A DNA stretch of 64,000 nt. Source: Hungatella sp. UBA4396 (GTDB taxonomy: Bacteria > Bacillota > Clostridia > Lachnospirales > Lachnospiraceae). How positions within the stretch are numbered: position 1 is the stretch's first letter; every line of letters begins with the position of its first letter. The notes beneath the pieces were generated by a model. That model was given only the letters and a program-made list of their open reading frames with translations. It did not search any database and had not been told where the DNA came from. The stretch lies in assembly GCA_002389905.1 (NCBI GenBank), contig DGRE01000071.1:124001-188000 (forward strand), read 5' to 3'. This document shows positions 50,585 to 59,544 of the stretch, in pieces. The position numbers were made by a program, and so were the translations under genes.

Positions 50585-51631
50585 ATGATACCAGATAGCG
50601 AAATAAGACTTACACAAATGACAAAGACAGCAGGCTGTGCAGCCAAGATCGGTCCGGGAACTCTTGCCGGGATTTTAGAAACTCTGCCTAAATTTCAGGA
50701 TCCGGCCCTTATGGTGGGAATTGAAACCTCAGACGACGGAGCCATTTACCGGGTAAATGATGAAGTGGCCCTGATTCAGACCCTGGATTTTTTCACCCCG
50801 GTGGTGGATGATCCTTACGTGTTCGGCCAGGTGGCGGCAGCCAACGCCTTAAGCGATATTTACGCCATGGGAGGGGAGCCTAAGGTTGCCTTAAACATTG
50901 TGGCGTGGCCCAACTGCGTGAATCCGGAAATACTGGGAAGGATTTTACAGGGCGGTGCTTCCAAGGTATTAGAAGCCGGAGCAGTGCTGGCAGGAGGACA
51001 TTCCATTCAGGATGACGAACCAAAGTACGGGCTCAGTGTTACAGGATTTGTCCATCCGGACAAGGTTTTTAAAAACAGCGGAGCCAGGCCGGGGGATGTG
51101 CTGATTCTGACTAAGCCCCTTGGAACCGGAATCATCAATACGGCAGTCAAGGCGGACATGGCTTCGGAAGAAGCCAGGGAAGAGGTTGTCAGGGTCATGA
51201 CATCCTTAAATAAAAAGGCAAAGCAGATCATTGAGCATTATGATGTTCATGGATGTACCGATGTGACAGGCTTTGGCCTGGCAGGCCATGGAGCAGAGAT
51301 GGCAGAGGGCAGCAACGTGACCCTGGAAATATTTGCAAAGGATTTACCGGTTCAAAAGGAGGCTTTCTCCCTTGCCCAGATGGGACTGATCCCGGAAGGA
51401 GCCTATAAAAACAGGTATTATACAGAGAACAAGGTGGACTATGGAGAAACAGAAGAGTATTTTCGGGACATTTTCTGCGATCCCCAGACTTCCGGCGGGC
51501 TTTTAGTCAGTGTTTCTCCGGAGGATGCCAAGCGGATTGCAGAGGACTTTAAAGCTGGGTCCATGGAAACAGAGTGGGCTGTCATCGGACGGGTTGTGGA
51601 ACGAGAAGAAAAATTAGTGAAGCTGAGGTAA
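50585..51631 (+). CDS. selD: Selenide, water dikinase (selenophosphate synthetase)
   Basis: A 348-residue enzyme making selenophosphate from selenide and ATP. The catalytic loop TKTAGCAAKIGPG has Cys18, where many clostridial SelD have selenocysteine, so no recoding is needed. ETSDDGAIY, DFFTPVVDDPY and the FGQVAAANALSDIYAMGG block are family-specific. AGAGGGACAG precedes the ATG. It leads selD-desulfurase-LysR-DUF3343; no selA, selB or selC is visible in this window, so it may serve a selenium cofactor rather than selenoproteins. Confidence 0.96.
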   Translation: MIPDSEIRLTQMTKTAGCAAKIGPGTLAGILETLPKFQDPALMVGIETSDDGAIYRVNDEVALIQTLDFFTPVVDDPYVFGQVAAANALSDIYAMGGEPKVALNIVAWPNCVNPEILGRILQGGASKVLEAGAVLAGGHSIQDDEPKYGLSVTGFVHPDKVFKNSGARPGDVLILTKPLGTGIINTAVKADMASEEAREEVVRVMTSLNKKAKQIIEHYDVHGCTDVTGFGLAGHGAEMAEGSNVTLEIFAKDLPVQKEAFSLAQMGLIPEGAYKNRYYTENKVDYGETEEYFRDIFCDPQTSGGLLVSVSPEDAKRIAEDFKAGSMETEWAVIGRVVEREEKLVKLR

Positions 51632-51636
51632 TGATC

Positions 51637-52779
51637 ATGATTTATCTGGACAATGCGGCTACCTCTTACCGGAAGCCGGAGGAGGTGGGCAAGGCTGTGG
51701 CTGATGCCATAGCCCATATGGGTAATTCAGGAAGGGGAGCTTATGGAGCAGCCTTAGACGCTTCCCGTATGATCTTTCAAACCCGCAGAATGCTGGCAGA
51801 GCTGTTTCAGACCGGAGATCCTTCCAGAGTGGCCTTTACGGCCAATTCCACGGAGAGCTTAAACATAGCCATTCAGGGACTGTTTAACCCGGGAGATCAT
51901 GTGATTACAACAATGATGGAGCACAATTCTGTGCTGCGCCCTTTGTATCTTATGGAAACAAGAGGGATGGAGCTGACCATTCTTCCTGCGGACCAGGATG
52001 GAAATATCCGGTATGAGGATGTGTCAAAGGCAGTCAGAAAAAATACCAGAGGACTGGTTTGTACCCATGCTTCCAATTTAACCGGAAATATGAACGATCT
52101 GGAGGCTCTGGGAAGAATCTGCCGTCAAAACGGAATTTTATTTGTAGTGGATGCCTCCCAGACCGCAGGAGTATTTGACATAGACATGGAAAAGATGGGA
52201 ATTGATGCCTTGTGCTTTACCGGACATAAAAGTCTCTTAGGCCCTCAGGGAACAGGAGGAATCTGCGTCAGGGAAGAAGTTTCCATCCGCCCTCTTTTAG
52301 TGGGAGGAACCGGAGTTCACAGCTATTCCACCACCCAGCCGGAGGACATGCCGGAGGCTTTGGAGGCCGGAACCTTAAACAGCCATGGAATTGCGGGGCT
52401 TCATGCTGCTTTGGAGTATTTGCAGAAAGCTGGAATTGAAAATATCCGCAGCCGGGAACTGATGCTGATGAAGCAGTTTTATGAAGGTGTGAAGGGAATT
52501 CCCGGAGTCCGGGTGTATGGAGATTTTTCCGGGGAAAAGCTTTTTTCCCGTGCCCCTGTGGTGGCTCTCAACATCAGGGATTACGATTCAGGGGAAGTGG
52601 CCGATGAACTGGCTGCTGAGTATGGGATATACACAAGGGCAGGAGCCCACTGTGCCCCCCTCATGCATCAGGCTCTGGGAACCGCAGAACAGGGAGCTGT
52701 CCGCTTTTCCATGTCCCATTATAACACAGAAGAAGAAATCCAGCAGGCCGTATGTGCGGTAAGGGAGTTGAGCTTATGA
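51637..52779 (+). CDS. Class V aminotransferase / cysteine desulfurase-family protein of the selenium locus
   Basis: A 380-residue PLP enzyme. MIYLDNAATSYRKPEEV at the start, VVDASQTAGVFDID, PLP Lys in CFTGHKSLLGPQGTGG and a likely catalytic Cys in AGAHCAPLMHQ. It belongs to the desulfurase group that is repeatedly found with SelD and selenium-dependent molybdenum hydroxylases. It may deliver selenium or sulfur from (seleno)cysteine to SelD or to the hydroxylase cofactor. Start at 51637, eight bases from GAGG and five bases past selD. Its stop overlaps the LysR start. Confidence 0.92.
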   Translation: MIYLDNAATSYRKPEEVGKAVADAIAHMGNSGRGAYGAALDASRMIFQTRRMLAELFQTGDPSRVAFTANSTESLNIAIQGLFNPGDHVITTMMEHNSVLRPLYLMETRGMELTILPADQDGNIRYEDVSKAVRKNTRGLVCTHASNLTGNMNDLEALGRICRQNGILFVVDASQTAGVFDIDMEKMGIDALCFTGHKSLLGPQGTGGICVREEVSIRPLLVGGTGVHSYSTTQPEDMPEALEAGTLNSHGIAGLHAALEYLQKAGIENIRSRELMLMKQFYEGVKGIPGVRVYGDFSGEKLFSRAPVVALNIRDYDSGEVADELAAEYGIYTRAGAHCAPLMHQALGTAEQGAVRFSMSHYNTEEEIQQAVCAVRELSL

Positions 52780-53681
52780 ATTTAAAACAACTGGAAGCAT
52801 TTGTATGTGTGGCAGAGGCAAAAAGCTTTTCTGCTGCAGCCAGGAAGCTTTATTTGACCCAGCCTACGGTCAGTGCCCATATCAGCGCCCTGGAAAAGGA
52901 ATTGGGATCGAGGCTCTTTGCCCGAACGACAAAGGAAGTGGAGTTGTCCCAGGAGGGAGAACGGCTTTACGGAAATGCCAAAAAGATGCTGCAACTGGAA
53001 AAAAACATCCTCCGGGATTTCACCCAGAAGGAAGTCAGCGGAATACAAAAAATCGTGGTAGGAGCCTCCACAGTGCCGGGGCAGTATATTCTGCCCCAGA
53101 TTCTTTCCCTTTTTGCAAGAACCTATCCGGGAAACCAACTGGAGCTTAAAGAGGCGGACAGCATGGAAGTGGTCAGGCTGGTTCAGGAGGGAGAAGTGGA
53201 AATCGGCTTTACAGGAACTTCAGGAACAGACCCATCCTGTGTATTTGAGCCCTTTTATGCGGACCGCCTGGTGGTGGTCACTCCTAATATTGAACGGTAC
53301 AGGAAATACGAACAGACTGGATTTCCTTTAGAACAGTTTTACAAGGAACGCTGGATCGTCCGGGAGGAAGGGTCCGGCACCAGAAAGGAAGCGGAGCGCT
53401 GTTTAAAAGAAATGGGGCTGGATTTGAGCCGTCTGGAAACCGTGGCAACCATCAGCAACCAGGAGGCCATTAAAAAGTCGGTGGGAGCGGATATGGGAAT
53501 TTCCATTGTCTCCGGTGCGGCTGCAGAAGATTTCGTCAGGCAGGGGATTTTGCTGCGCTTTTCTCTGGGCTCAGGAGAAACTTACCGGAACTTATATATG
53601 GTATGGAGCAAAAACCACAAACCAGGCAAGGCTGCAAGGCTTTTTATCCGGTTTGTCCGGGAGCTGTATACCGGTCCTTAA
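52776..53681 (+). CDS. LysR-family regulator of the selenium locus
   Basis: A 301-residue LysR protein: N-terminal winged helix (MNLKQLEAFVCVAEAKSFSAAARKLYLTQPTVSAHISALEKELGSRLF) and a periplasmic-binding-like effector domain. It starts at an ATG overlapping the stop of the desulfurase gene (ATGA), with GGGAG upstream. Position and sequence agree with the selenium-metabolism-associated LysR group. It may control selD and the purine hydroxylase genes; the effector is unknown. Confidence 0.9.
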   Translation: MNLKQLEAFVCVAEAKSFSAAARKLYLTQPTVSAHISALEKELGSRLFARTTKEVELSQEGERLYGNAKKMLQLEKNILRDFTQKEVSGIQKIVVGASTVPGQYILPQILSLFARTYPGNQLELKEADSMEVVRLVQEGEVEIGFTGTSGTDPSCVFEPFYADRLVVVTPNIERYRKYEQTGFPLEQFYKERWIVREEGSGTRKEAERCLKEMGLDLSRLETVATISNQEAIKKSVGADMGISIVSGAAAEDFVRQGILLRFSLGSGETYRNLYMVWSKNHKPGKAARLFIRFVRELYTGP

Positions 53682-53701
53682 AAATCAACTACAATTACCA
53701 G

Positions 53702-53750
53702 TAAGGTAAATTTGCCCTGTGGGCATAGAGAGGACCCCCTGGGGGTGAGG
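53702..53750 (+). repeat. Dispersed hairpin repeat, family 1, copy C
   Basis: TAAGGTAAATTTGCCC, TGT, GGGC, ATAGAGAGGA, CCCCCTGGGGG, TGAGG. Its last bases form the GAGGA ribosome site of the DUF3343 gene. The core at 53721-53745 matches 53926-53950 at 23 of 25 positions. Confidence 0.8.
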
Positions 53751-53757
53751 AAACGTC

Positions 53758-54015
53758 ATGAGAAAAAAAGAGTTGAAAATCGTTATTTCCTTTCACACCA
53801 CCGCAGAAGCCATTGCAATGGAAGCGGAGTGCCAAAAGGATGAAATTCCGGGACGCCTGATTCCGGTTCCAAGACAGATTTCTGCAGGCTGCGGTCTGGC
53901 ATGGTCAATGCCGGTGGCCTGGGAAGGGCAAAGAGAGGACTCCCTGGGGGGGATCGGACAGTGGATGGAGGAGAAAAAGCTCCGGTGGGACAACCTTGGA
54001 GTATATGAAATTTAA
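53758..54015 (+). CDS. DUF3343 family protein (putative Se/S carrier-like)
   Basis: An 85-residue protein. HTTAEAIAMEAECQKDEIPGRLIPVPRQISAGCGLAW is the core of DUF3343, a small family linked to selenium and sulfur handling; Cys45 in S-A-G-C-G is the conserved residue and probably carries the chalcogen. Residues about 54-66 (around EGQREDSLGG) are encoded by a copy of hairpin repeat family 1 (53916-53952), which looks like an in-frame insertion before the final WxxLGVYEI part. The ATG has GAGGA from repeat copy C upstream. Role is inferred from neighbours. Confidence 0.88.
   Translation: MRKKELKIVISFHTTAEAIAMEAECQKDEIPGRLIPVPRQISAGCGLAWSMPVAWEGQREDSLGGIGQWMEEKKLRWDNLGVYEI
53916..53952 (+). 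repeat. Dispersed hairpin repeat, family 1, copy D inside the DUF3343 gene
   Basis: The core 53926-53950 differs from copy C (53721-53745) at two bases. It has lost the AAATTTG part but keeps the GGGCA, AGAGAGGA and CCCTGGGGG elements. It keeps the reading frame open. Confidence 0.72.
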
Positions 54016-54122
54016 GGGGAAACATTTATAGAAATAATCTATAAAGGGCGAAGAAGCGGTTTCTCCAATACCATGGAAAAATGTGATGGAGTTGTGTAAA
54101 ACATACAAACATAAAAATCATA

Positions 54123-54152
54123 TTGACATATAGTTGTGCAATATGATATGGT
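54123..54152 (+). promoter_or_regulatory. Promoter of the guanine deaminase-xdh operon
   Basis: TTGACA (54123-54128), 18-bp spacer, TATGGT (54147-54152). Confidence 0.55.
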
Positions 54153-54207
54153 TAACATGTAAAAGATCACAAGGCCTGTGATGTGTCAAAAATTAAAATT
54201 TAATTAA

Positions 54208-54276
54208 GAAACTTATATATGCTCATAATTGGTTGAGCGTCTCTACAAACTACCGTAATAGTTGTCTATAAGTTTC
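54208..54276 (+). ncRNA. Purine riboswitch (guanine/xanthine-type pocket)
   Basis: P1: GAAACTTATA (54208-54217) pairs perfectly with TATAAGTTTC (54267-54276). P2 GCTCA/TGAGC carries loop TAATTGG. The J2/3 core GTCTCTAC, P3 AACT/AGTT with loop ACCGTAAT, and J3/1 GTCTAT complete the three-way junction of the purine aptamer. The C in GTCTAT is at the ligand-specifying position, which indicates a guanine-like rather than adenine ligand. A CGTATTC/GAATACG hairpin and a run of eight T residues (54338-54345 region) follow as possible expression platform. It lies before guanine deaminase and xanthine dehydrogenase. Confidence 0.85.
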
Positions 54277-54410
54277 CGCGTATTCATAATAATCAGACTT
54301 TATGGAATACGTTGGAAAAAATAGAAATATCGGTGGTTTTTTTTATTGCTTAAAATGCTGCAATCTGGCTGCCGTATTTCATTTCATTACTTAAAAAAAG
54401 GAGATATTCT

Positions 54411-55691
54411 ATGACTGATGGCAGAAATTTTATTTTAAAGGGCAATATTTGCTACAGTAAGGATGTGAAAACTTTAAAGACGGTGGAACAGGGCTTCCTG
54501 ATTTGCCGGGATGGAAAGTCAGCGGGAGTGTTTGAAGAGATTCCAGAGCAGTATAAGGATTATCCTGTTAAAGACTGCGGGGATATGATGATCATTCCCG
54601 GACTGGTGGATTTACATATCCACGCTCCCCAATTTGCTTTTAGGGGTCTGGGTATGGATCTGGAGCTGTTGGATTGGCTGAATACCAATACATTTCCGGA
54701 AGAAGCCAAGTACAAAGATTTGGAATATGCAAAAAAGGCTTATGAAATTTTTGCAGAGGCCATGAAAAAAAGCGGTACCACAAGAGCTTGCATCTTTGGC
54801 ACCATCCACAATCAGGCCACAGAGCTTTTGATGGATCTGATGGAGGAAACAGGAATCAAGTCCATGATTGGAAAGGTCAACATGGACCGGAACTCTCCGG
54901 ATTATCTCCGGGAACAGGATGCCAAACAGTCAGAACAGGATACGCTTCAGTGGCTTGAGAGAACAAGTACGAAATATAAGAACGTAAAACCCATTCTAAC
55001 ACCCAGGTTCATTCCTTCCTGTACTGATGACTTAATGGAACGGTTAGGAAGGATCAGAAAGGAACGTGAGCTTCCGGTTCAGTCCCACTTGTCGGAAAAC
55101 CAGGGGGAAATTCAATGGGTAAAAGAGCTTTGCCCGGATTCACAGTCCTACAGTGACGCCTATGACAAATTCGGCCTGCTTGGGGAAGCGGGAGAAACTA
55201 TTATGGCCCACTGTGTGTATTTAACAGAAGAAGAAATGGAATTGATCAAAGCGAGAGGTACTTATATCGCCCACTGTCCAAATTCCAATACCAATTTGTC
55301 TTCCGGAGTAGCTCCAATCAGAACATTTCTGGAGAAGGGATTGAATGTAGGTCTGGGAAGCGATGTGGCAGGAGGAAGCGGGGAATCCATATTCCGTGCC
55401 ATGGCGGATTCCATTCAGACCTCCAAGCTGAGATGGAGACTTAAGGATGACAGTTTAAAACCACTTACCGTGGAAGAGGCGTTCTATATGGGAACAGCCG
55501 GAGGCGGTTCTTTCTTTGGAAAAGTGGGAAGCTTTGAAGAGGGTTATGAATTTGATGCTTTGATTTTGGATGACAGCAGTCTTCGTCATCCCCAGCCGCT
55601 GACTCTGCGGGAACGGCTGGAGCGTTTTATCTACCTGTCTGATGACAGGCACATTACGGGGAAATACGCAGAGGGAGTGAAGGTGTTTTAA
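54411..55691 (+). CDS. guaD: Guanine deaminase
   Basis: A 426-residue amidohydrolase that converts guanine to xanthine. Zinc-site motifs: PGLVDLHIHAPQF, SHLSENQGE, AHCVYLTEEEM and GLGSDVAGGSGESIF; the PRFIPSCTDDLM segment is typical of guanine deaminases. AAGGAGATATT precedes the ATG. First gene of the riboswitch-controlled operon; its product xanthine is the substrate of the following dehydrogenase. Confidence 0.93.
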   Translation: MTDGRNFILKGNICYSKDVKTLKTVEQGFLICRDGKSAGVFEEIPEQYKDYPVKDCGDMMIIPGLVDLHIHAPQFAFRGLGMDLELLDWLNTNTFPEEAKYKDLEYAKKAYEIFAEAMKKSGTTRACIFGTIHNQATELLMDLMEETGIKSMIGKVNMDRNSPDYLREQDAKQSEQDTLQWLERTSTKYKNVKPILTPRFIPSCTDDLMERLGRIRKERELPVQSHLSENQGEIQWVKELCPDSQSYSDAYDKFGLLGEAGETIMAHCVYLTEEEMELIKARGTYIAHCPNSNTNLSSGVAPIRTFLEKGLNVGLGSDVAGGSGESIFRAMADSIQTSKLRWRLKDDSLKPLTVEEAFYMGTAGGGSFFGKVGSFEEGYEFDALILDDSSLRHPQPLTLRERLERFIYLSDDRHITGKYAEGVKVF

Positions 55692-55856
55692 AAATAAAAT
55701 CTGATTTAAGAATCAGAGCAACCGGTTGTGGGGAAACTATGGGGCATCACTTTGATAAGCATCTGTGCTTAAAAAGGTTTTGTCCCTGCCGGTTTTTCAA
55801 AGAGAAGGTTTCAAATAGCTGTTTATACATCAGAAATAAAAATAGGAGGCATGTAT

Positions 55857-58139
55857 ATGATAATCGGAAAAAGTGTTACCCGTGTTGATGCATTTGATAA
55901 GGTCACGGGAAGAACCAAATACACCGATGACCTTTGTGAGAAGAATGCCCTGATATGTAAGATTTACCATTCTACCATAGCCAATGGTGTGGTTAAATCG
56001 ATTGATACTTCAGAGGCTGAGAAAGTACCAGGAGTGGTTAAGGTGGTGACCTGCTTTGATGTGCCTAAATATTATTTTCCGACGGCAGGCCATCCATGGT
56101 CCACAGACCCATCACATCAGGACGTGGCGGATCGTCTTCTTTTGACGGACCGTGTGCGTTTTTACGGCGATGACGTGGCTGCAGTTGTGGCAGAAAATGA
56201 AGTGGCTGCCAAGCAGGCCATCAGCGCGCTGAAAGTGGAATACGAAGAGTATCCCTTTGTTCTTGATCCTCAGGAAGCCATGAAAGAGGGAGCTCCTCTC
56301 CTTCATGAGAAATACACCAATAATATTCTGGGCCATTCCAGCATCAGAAAGGGAAACCTGGAAGAAGCAATTAAAGAGCCAGGACTGGTTAAGGTGGAGC
56401 AGTGGTATGATACACCTATTGTTCAGCATTGTCACATTGAAAACCATATTTGTTTTGCCAGCGCAGAAAGCGGAAAAATAACCGTTGTGTCTTCCACCCA
56501 GATCCCTCATATCGTCAGACGTGTGGTAGGTCAGGCTCTTGGAATTCCGTGGGGAAATGTCCGCATTGTTAAACCATATATCGGAGGAGGTTTCGGAAAT
56601 AAGCAGGATGCCCTGTATGAGCCCCTTTGTGCATATCTTTCAACCGCAGTGGGAGGACGTCTTGTAAAGCTTGATGTCAGCCGTGAAGAGACTTTTGTAA
56701 GCAACCGTACAAGACACGCCATCCGCAGCCGTATCATCAGCTGGGTGCGTCCTGACGGAACCTTTGCAGCCCGTAAACTGGAGTGTTATTCCAACCAGGG
56801 AGCTTACGCTTCCCACGGCCATGGAATCGCAGCAAAGGGCATGGGAGCATTCCCTCAGCTCTATCCTTGTGAAAACGTGGAATGTGACGCTTATACGGTA
56901 TTTACCAACATGCCTGTAGCAGGCGCCATGCGCGGCTATGGAATCCCTCAGGCCATGTTCCCGGTGGAAAGCCAGACAGATGACATTGCCCTTGCAATCG
57001 GCATGGATCCGGTAGAGTTCCGCCGCAAGAACCTGATGCCCGTAGGATATGTGGACGCATTTTCTAAAAATGAAAACTATTCCGACACCTTCAACCAGTG
57101 TATGGATAAAGGAAAAGCCTATATAGATTATGACCGCAAGATAAAGGAATACGCAAACCAGACCGGCCCTGTCCGTAAAGGCGTGGGATGTGCAGTGTTC
57201 TGGTACAACACAGCGGTATGGCCCATCAGTTTGGAAGTTTCCTCCTGCCGTATGGTAATGAACCAGGACGGTTCCATACAGGTTCAGTTAGGAGAGACGG
57301 AGATCGGCCAGGGAGCTGATACAGCCTTTGGGCAGATGGCAGCAGATACTCTGGGAGTACCCTTTGAAATGGTCCATGTGATTTCCTGCCAGGATACGGA
57401 TGTCACTCCTTTCGGAACAGGCTCCTATGCCTCCAGACAGACCTATGTGGGAGGCTTTGCCATAAAGCAGACCGCTCTTTTACTAAAAGAGAGAGTTTTA
57501 AAATACGCCCATGAACTGACCCGTATGCCGGTATTCAATCTGGATATCAAAGATGGAAAGATTGTGCGTACCACAGACGGAAGAGAGCTTTTGACCTTAG
57601 GAGAATTGGCTACAGAAGCTATTTACAGCATGTCAAACAGCCAGCACTTAACGTCAGAGAGCACTTACCAGATCAAGTCCAATGCTTACTCCTTTGGCTG
57701 CTGTTTCGCCGAGGTAGAGGTAGATATTCCTATGTGCAAAGTAAAGCTGGTTGACATTATCAATGTCCATGACTGCGGAACTCTGATCAACCCGGCTCTT
57801 GCAGAGGCCCAGGTTCACGGAGGAATGAGCATGGGAATCGGTTACGCCCTTTCTGAGCAGCTTCTCATTGACGAGAAGTCAGGAAGAACCTTAAATGACA
57901 ACCTGCTGGATTATAAACTGTCCACCACTATGGATCATCCTCACTTGGAAGCCCAGTTCGTGGAAAATGGCGAACCCACCAGTGCATACGGAACAAAGTC
58001 TCTGGGAGAACCCCCGGCTTGTCCGGTAGCACCGGCTATCCGAAATGCCATATTAAATGCAACAGGCGTCCAGATGTACAAAATACCCATGACATCCCAG
58101 GAATTATTCAAACGGTTCAAGGAAGAGGGACTGATCTGA
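55857..58139 (+). CDS. xdhA: Xanthine dehydrogenase, molybdenum-binding subunit
   Basis: A 760-residue large subunit of a xanthine dehydrogenase-family molybdenum hydroxylase. RVDAFDKVTGRTKYTDD at the N-terminus; molybdopterin and active-site blocks GGGFGNKQDA, AMRGYGIPQ, GETEIGQGADTAFGQ and the catalytic Glu in KSLGEPPACP. AGGAGG is seven bases before the ATG at 55857 (an ATG at 55851 is too close). With SelD and desulfurase genes next door, it is probably of the selenium-dependent type with a labile Se ligand; this is inference. Order Mo-FAD-FeS is as in E. coli xdhABC. Confidence 0.94.
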   Translation: MIIGKSVTRVDAFDKVTGRTKYTDDLCEKNALICKIYHSTIANGVVKSIDTSEAEKVPGVVKVVTCFDVPKYYFPTAGHPWSTDPSHQDVADRLLLTDRVRFYGDDVAAVVAENEVAAKQAISALKVEYEEYPFVLDPQEAMKEGAPLLHEKYTNNILGHSSIRKGNLEEAIKEPGLVKVEQWYDTPIVQHCHIENHICFASAESGKITVVSSTQIPHIVRRVVGQALGIPWGNVRIVKPYIGGGFGNKQDALYEPLCAYLSTAVGGRLVKLDVSREETFVSNRTRHAIRSRIISWVRPDGTFAARKLECYSNQGAYASHGHGIAAKGMGAFPQLYPCENVECDAYTVFTNMPVAGAMRGYGIPQAMFPVESQTDDIALAIGMDPVEFRRKNLMPVGYVDAFSKNENYSDTFNQCMDKGKAYIDYDRKIKEYANQTGPVRKGVGCAVFWYNTAVWPISLEVSSCRMVMNQDGSIQVQLGETEIGQGADTAFGQMAADTLGVPFEMVHVISCQDTDVTPFGTGSYASRQTYVGGFAIKQTALLLKERVLKYAHELTRMPVFNLDIKDGKIVRTTDGRELLTLGELATEAIYSMSNSQHLTSESTYQIKSNAYSFGCCFAEVEVDIPMCKVKLVDIINVHDCGTLINPALAEAQVHGGMSMGIGYALSEQLLIDEKSGRTLNDNLLDYKLSTTMDHPHLEAQFVENGEPTSAYGTKSLGEPPACPVAPAIRNAILNATGVQMYKIPMTSQELFKRFKEEGLI

Positions 58140-58157
58140 TAGAAGGAGGAAGGCTTT

Positions 58158-59039
58158 ATGTATGACATGAAAGCATTATATGAAGCGCATACCGTAGAAG
58201 AGGCGGTAAAGCTTCGTTTGGAGCATCCAGAAGCCCAGATCATAGCTGGCGGAAGCGATGTTTTAATACAGATGAGAGAAGGAAAAAGAGCTGGAAAAGA
58301 ATTGATCAGCATTTATATGATCGATGAAATGAGAGGTGTGAGCCTGGACGAAGAAGAGTCCATCCGCATCGGTTCCCTTACCAGTTTTTCTCATATTACC
58401 AAAGACCCCATTATCCAGAAATACATCAACGTGCTTGGAGAAGCAGTGGATATGGTGGGCGGACCCCAGATAAGAAATATTGCAACAATCGGAGGAAATA
58501 CCTGCAACGGCGTTACCTCAGCGGATTCAGCTTCCACATTGTTTGCGTGGGATGCAGTGATCGAGCTGACAGGACCGGAAGGAATCCGCCGCATTCCCAT
58601 CAGCGAGTTCTATATCAAGGCAGGAACCGTGGATATCAGGGAAGGAGAGCTGCAGACAGCGGTGATTATCCCTAAGAAGAGCTACGAGGGCTATAAAGGC
58701 CATTATATCAAGTATGCCAACAGAAATGCCATGGATATCGCTACAACGGGATGTTCTGTCAATGTGAAGCTGTCAGAGGATAAGAAGACAGTGGAAGATA
58801 TCAGAATCGCTTACGGTGTGGCAGGCCCTATTCCCATGCGCACCAAAAGTGCAGAAGCGCTGGCAAAGGGACAGCAGGTTTCAGAAAAGCTGGCAGAGGA
58901 CTTTGGAAAAGAAGTTCTTGCAGACATCAACCCAAGAGACAGCTGGCGTGCTTCCAAGGACTTCCGTAAGCATGTTGCCGTGGAAATGGCAACCCGCTGC
59001 TTTAAAGAGTCAGTGAAACTTTCAGGAGGTGAGATCTGA
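58158..59039 (+). CDS. xdhB: Xanthine dehydrogenase, FAD-binding subunit
   Basis: A 293-residue flavoprotein subunit of CO-dehydrogenase type: AQIIAGGSDVLIQMREGK for FAD pyrophosphate, MVGGPQIRNIATIGGNTCNGVTSADSASTLFAWDA and the C-terminal domain with INPRDSWRASKDFRKHVAVEM. It passes electrons from the Fe-S subunit to NAD+. GAAGGAGGAAGG precedes the ATG. Its stop overlaps the next start by one base. Confidence 0.95.
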   Translation: MYDMKALYEAHTVEEAVKLRLEHPEAQIIAGGSDVLIQMREGKRAGKELISIYMIDEMRGVSLDEEESIRIGSLTSFSHITKDPIIQKYINVLGEAVDMVGGPQIRNIATIGGNTCNGVTSADSASTLFAWDAVIELTGPEGIRRIPISEFYIKAGTVDIREGELQTAVIIPKKSYEGYKGHYIKYANRNAMDIATTGCSVNVKLSEDKKTVEDIRIAYGVAGPIPMRTKSAEALAKGQQVSEKLAEDFGKEVLADINPRDSWRASKDFRKHVAVEMATRCFKESVKLSGGEI

Positions 59040-59533
59040 TGTCAGTACAATACAAATTAGTCAAATGTACCATCAATGGAAAATATACAGAGACAATGGT
59101 AGATGTCCGGGCCTCCCTGACCGATATGCTCCGGGATGATTACCGTCTGACTTCCGTCAAAAAGGGATGTGAGGTAGGAGAGTGCGGAGCCTGTAACGTG
59201 ATCATCGATCATGAGTGCTTCAACTCCTGCATCTACTTAGCCATATGGGCCGACGGAAAAGAGATCAAGACCCTGGAAAGCCTTATGGGACCAAATGGAG
59301 AGCTTTCCGATATTCAGCAGGCGTTTATCGACGAAACAGCCGTTCAGTGCGGATTCTGCACACCGGGCTTTATTATGTCGGCAGTGGAAATTCTGGAAAG
59401 CGGAAAAGAGTATACCAGAGATGAACTGAGAAAGCTGATGTCCGGCCACTTATGCCGGTGCACAGGCTATGAGAATATCATCAATGCGGTAGAGAAAACC
59501 ATGCTCCGCAGATTGGGAAAACTGCCTTCTTAA
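59039..59533 (+). CDS. xdhC: Xanthine dehydrogenase, [2Fe-2S] subunit
   Basis: A 164-residue iron-sulfur subunit with two clusters. Plant-type site CEVGECGACNVIIDHECFNSC in the N-terminal half; second site CGFCTPGF and CRCTGYENI in the helical half. It carries electrons from molybdenum to FAD. AGGAGGTGAG lies in the end of xdhB. Last gene of the plus-strand operon, followed by the 31-bp palindrome. Confidence 0.96.
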   Translation: MSVQYKLVKCTINGKYTETMVDVRASLTDMLRDDYRLTSVKKGCEVGECGACNVIIDHECFNSCIYLAIWADGKEIKTLESLMGPNGELSDIQQAFIDETAVQCGFCTPGFIMSAVEILESGKEYTRDELRKLMSGHLCRCTGYENIINAVEKTMLRRLGKLPS

Positions 59534-59544
59534 ATACAGCTTAA

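Noticed and set aside
50585..50700. Selenocysteine codon in selD
   Set aside because: The catalytic position reads TGT (Cys); no in-frame TGA is present.
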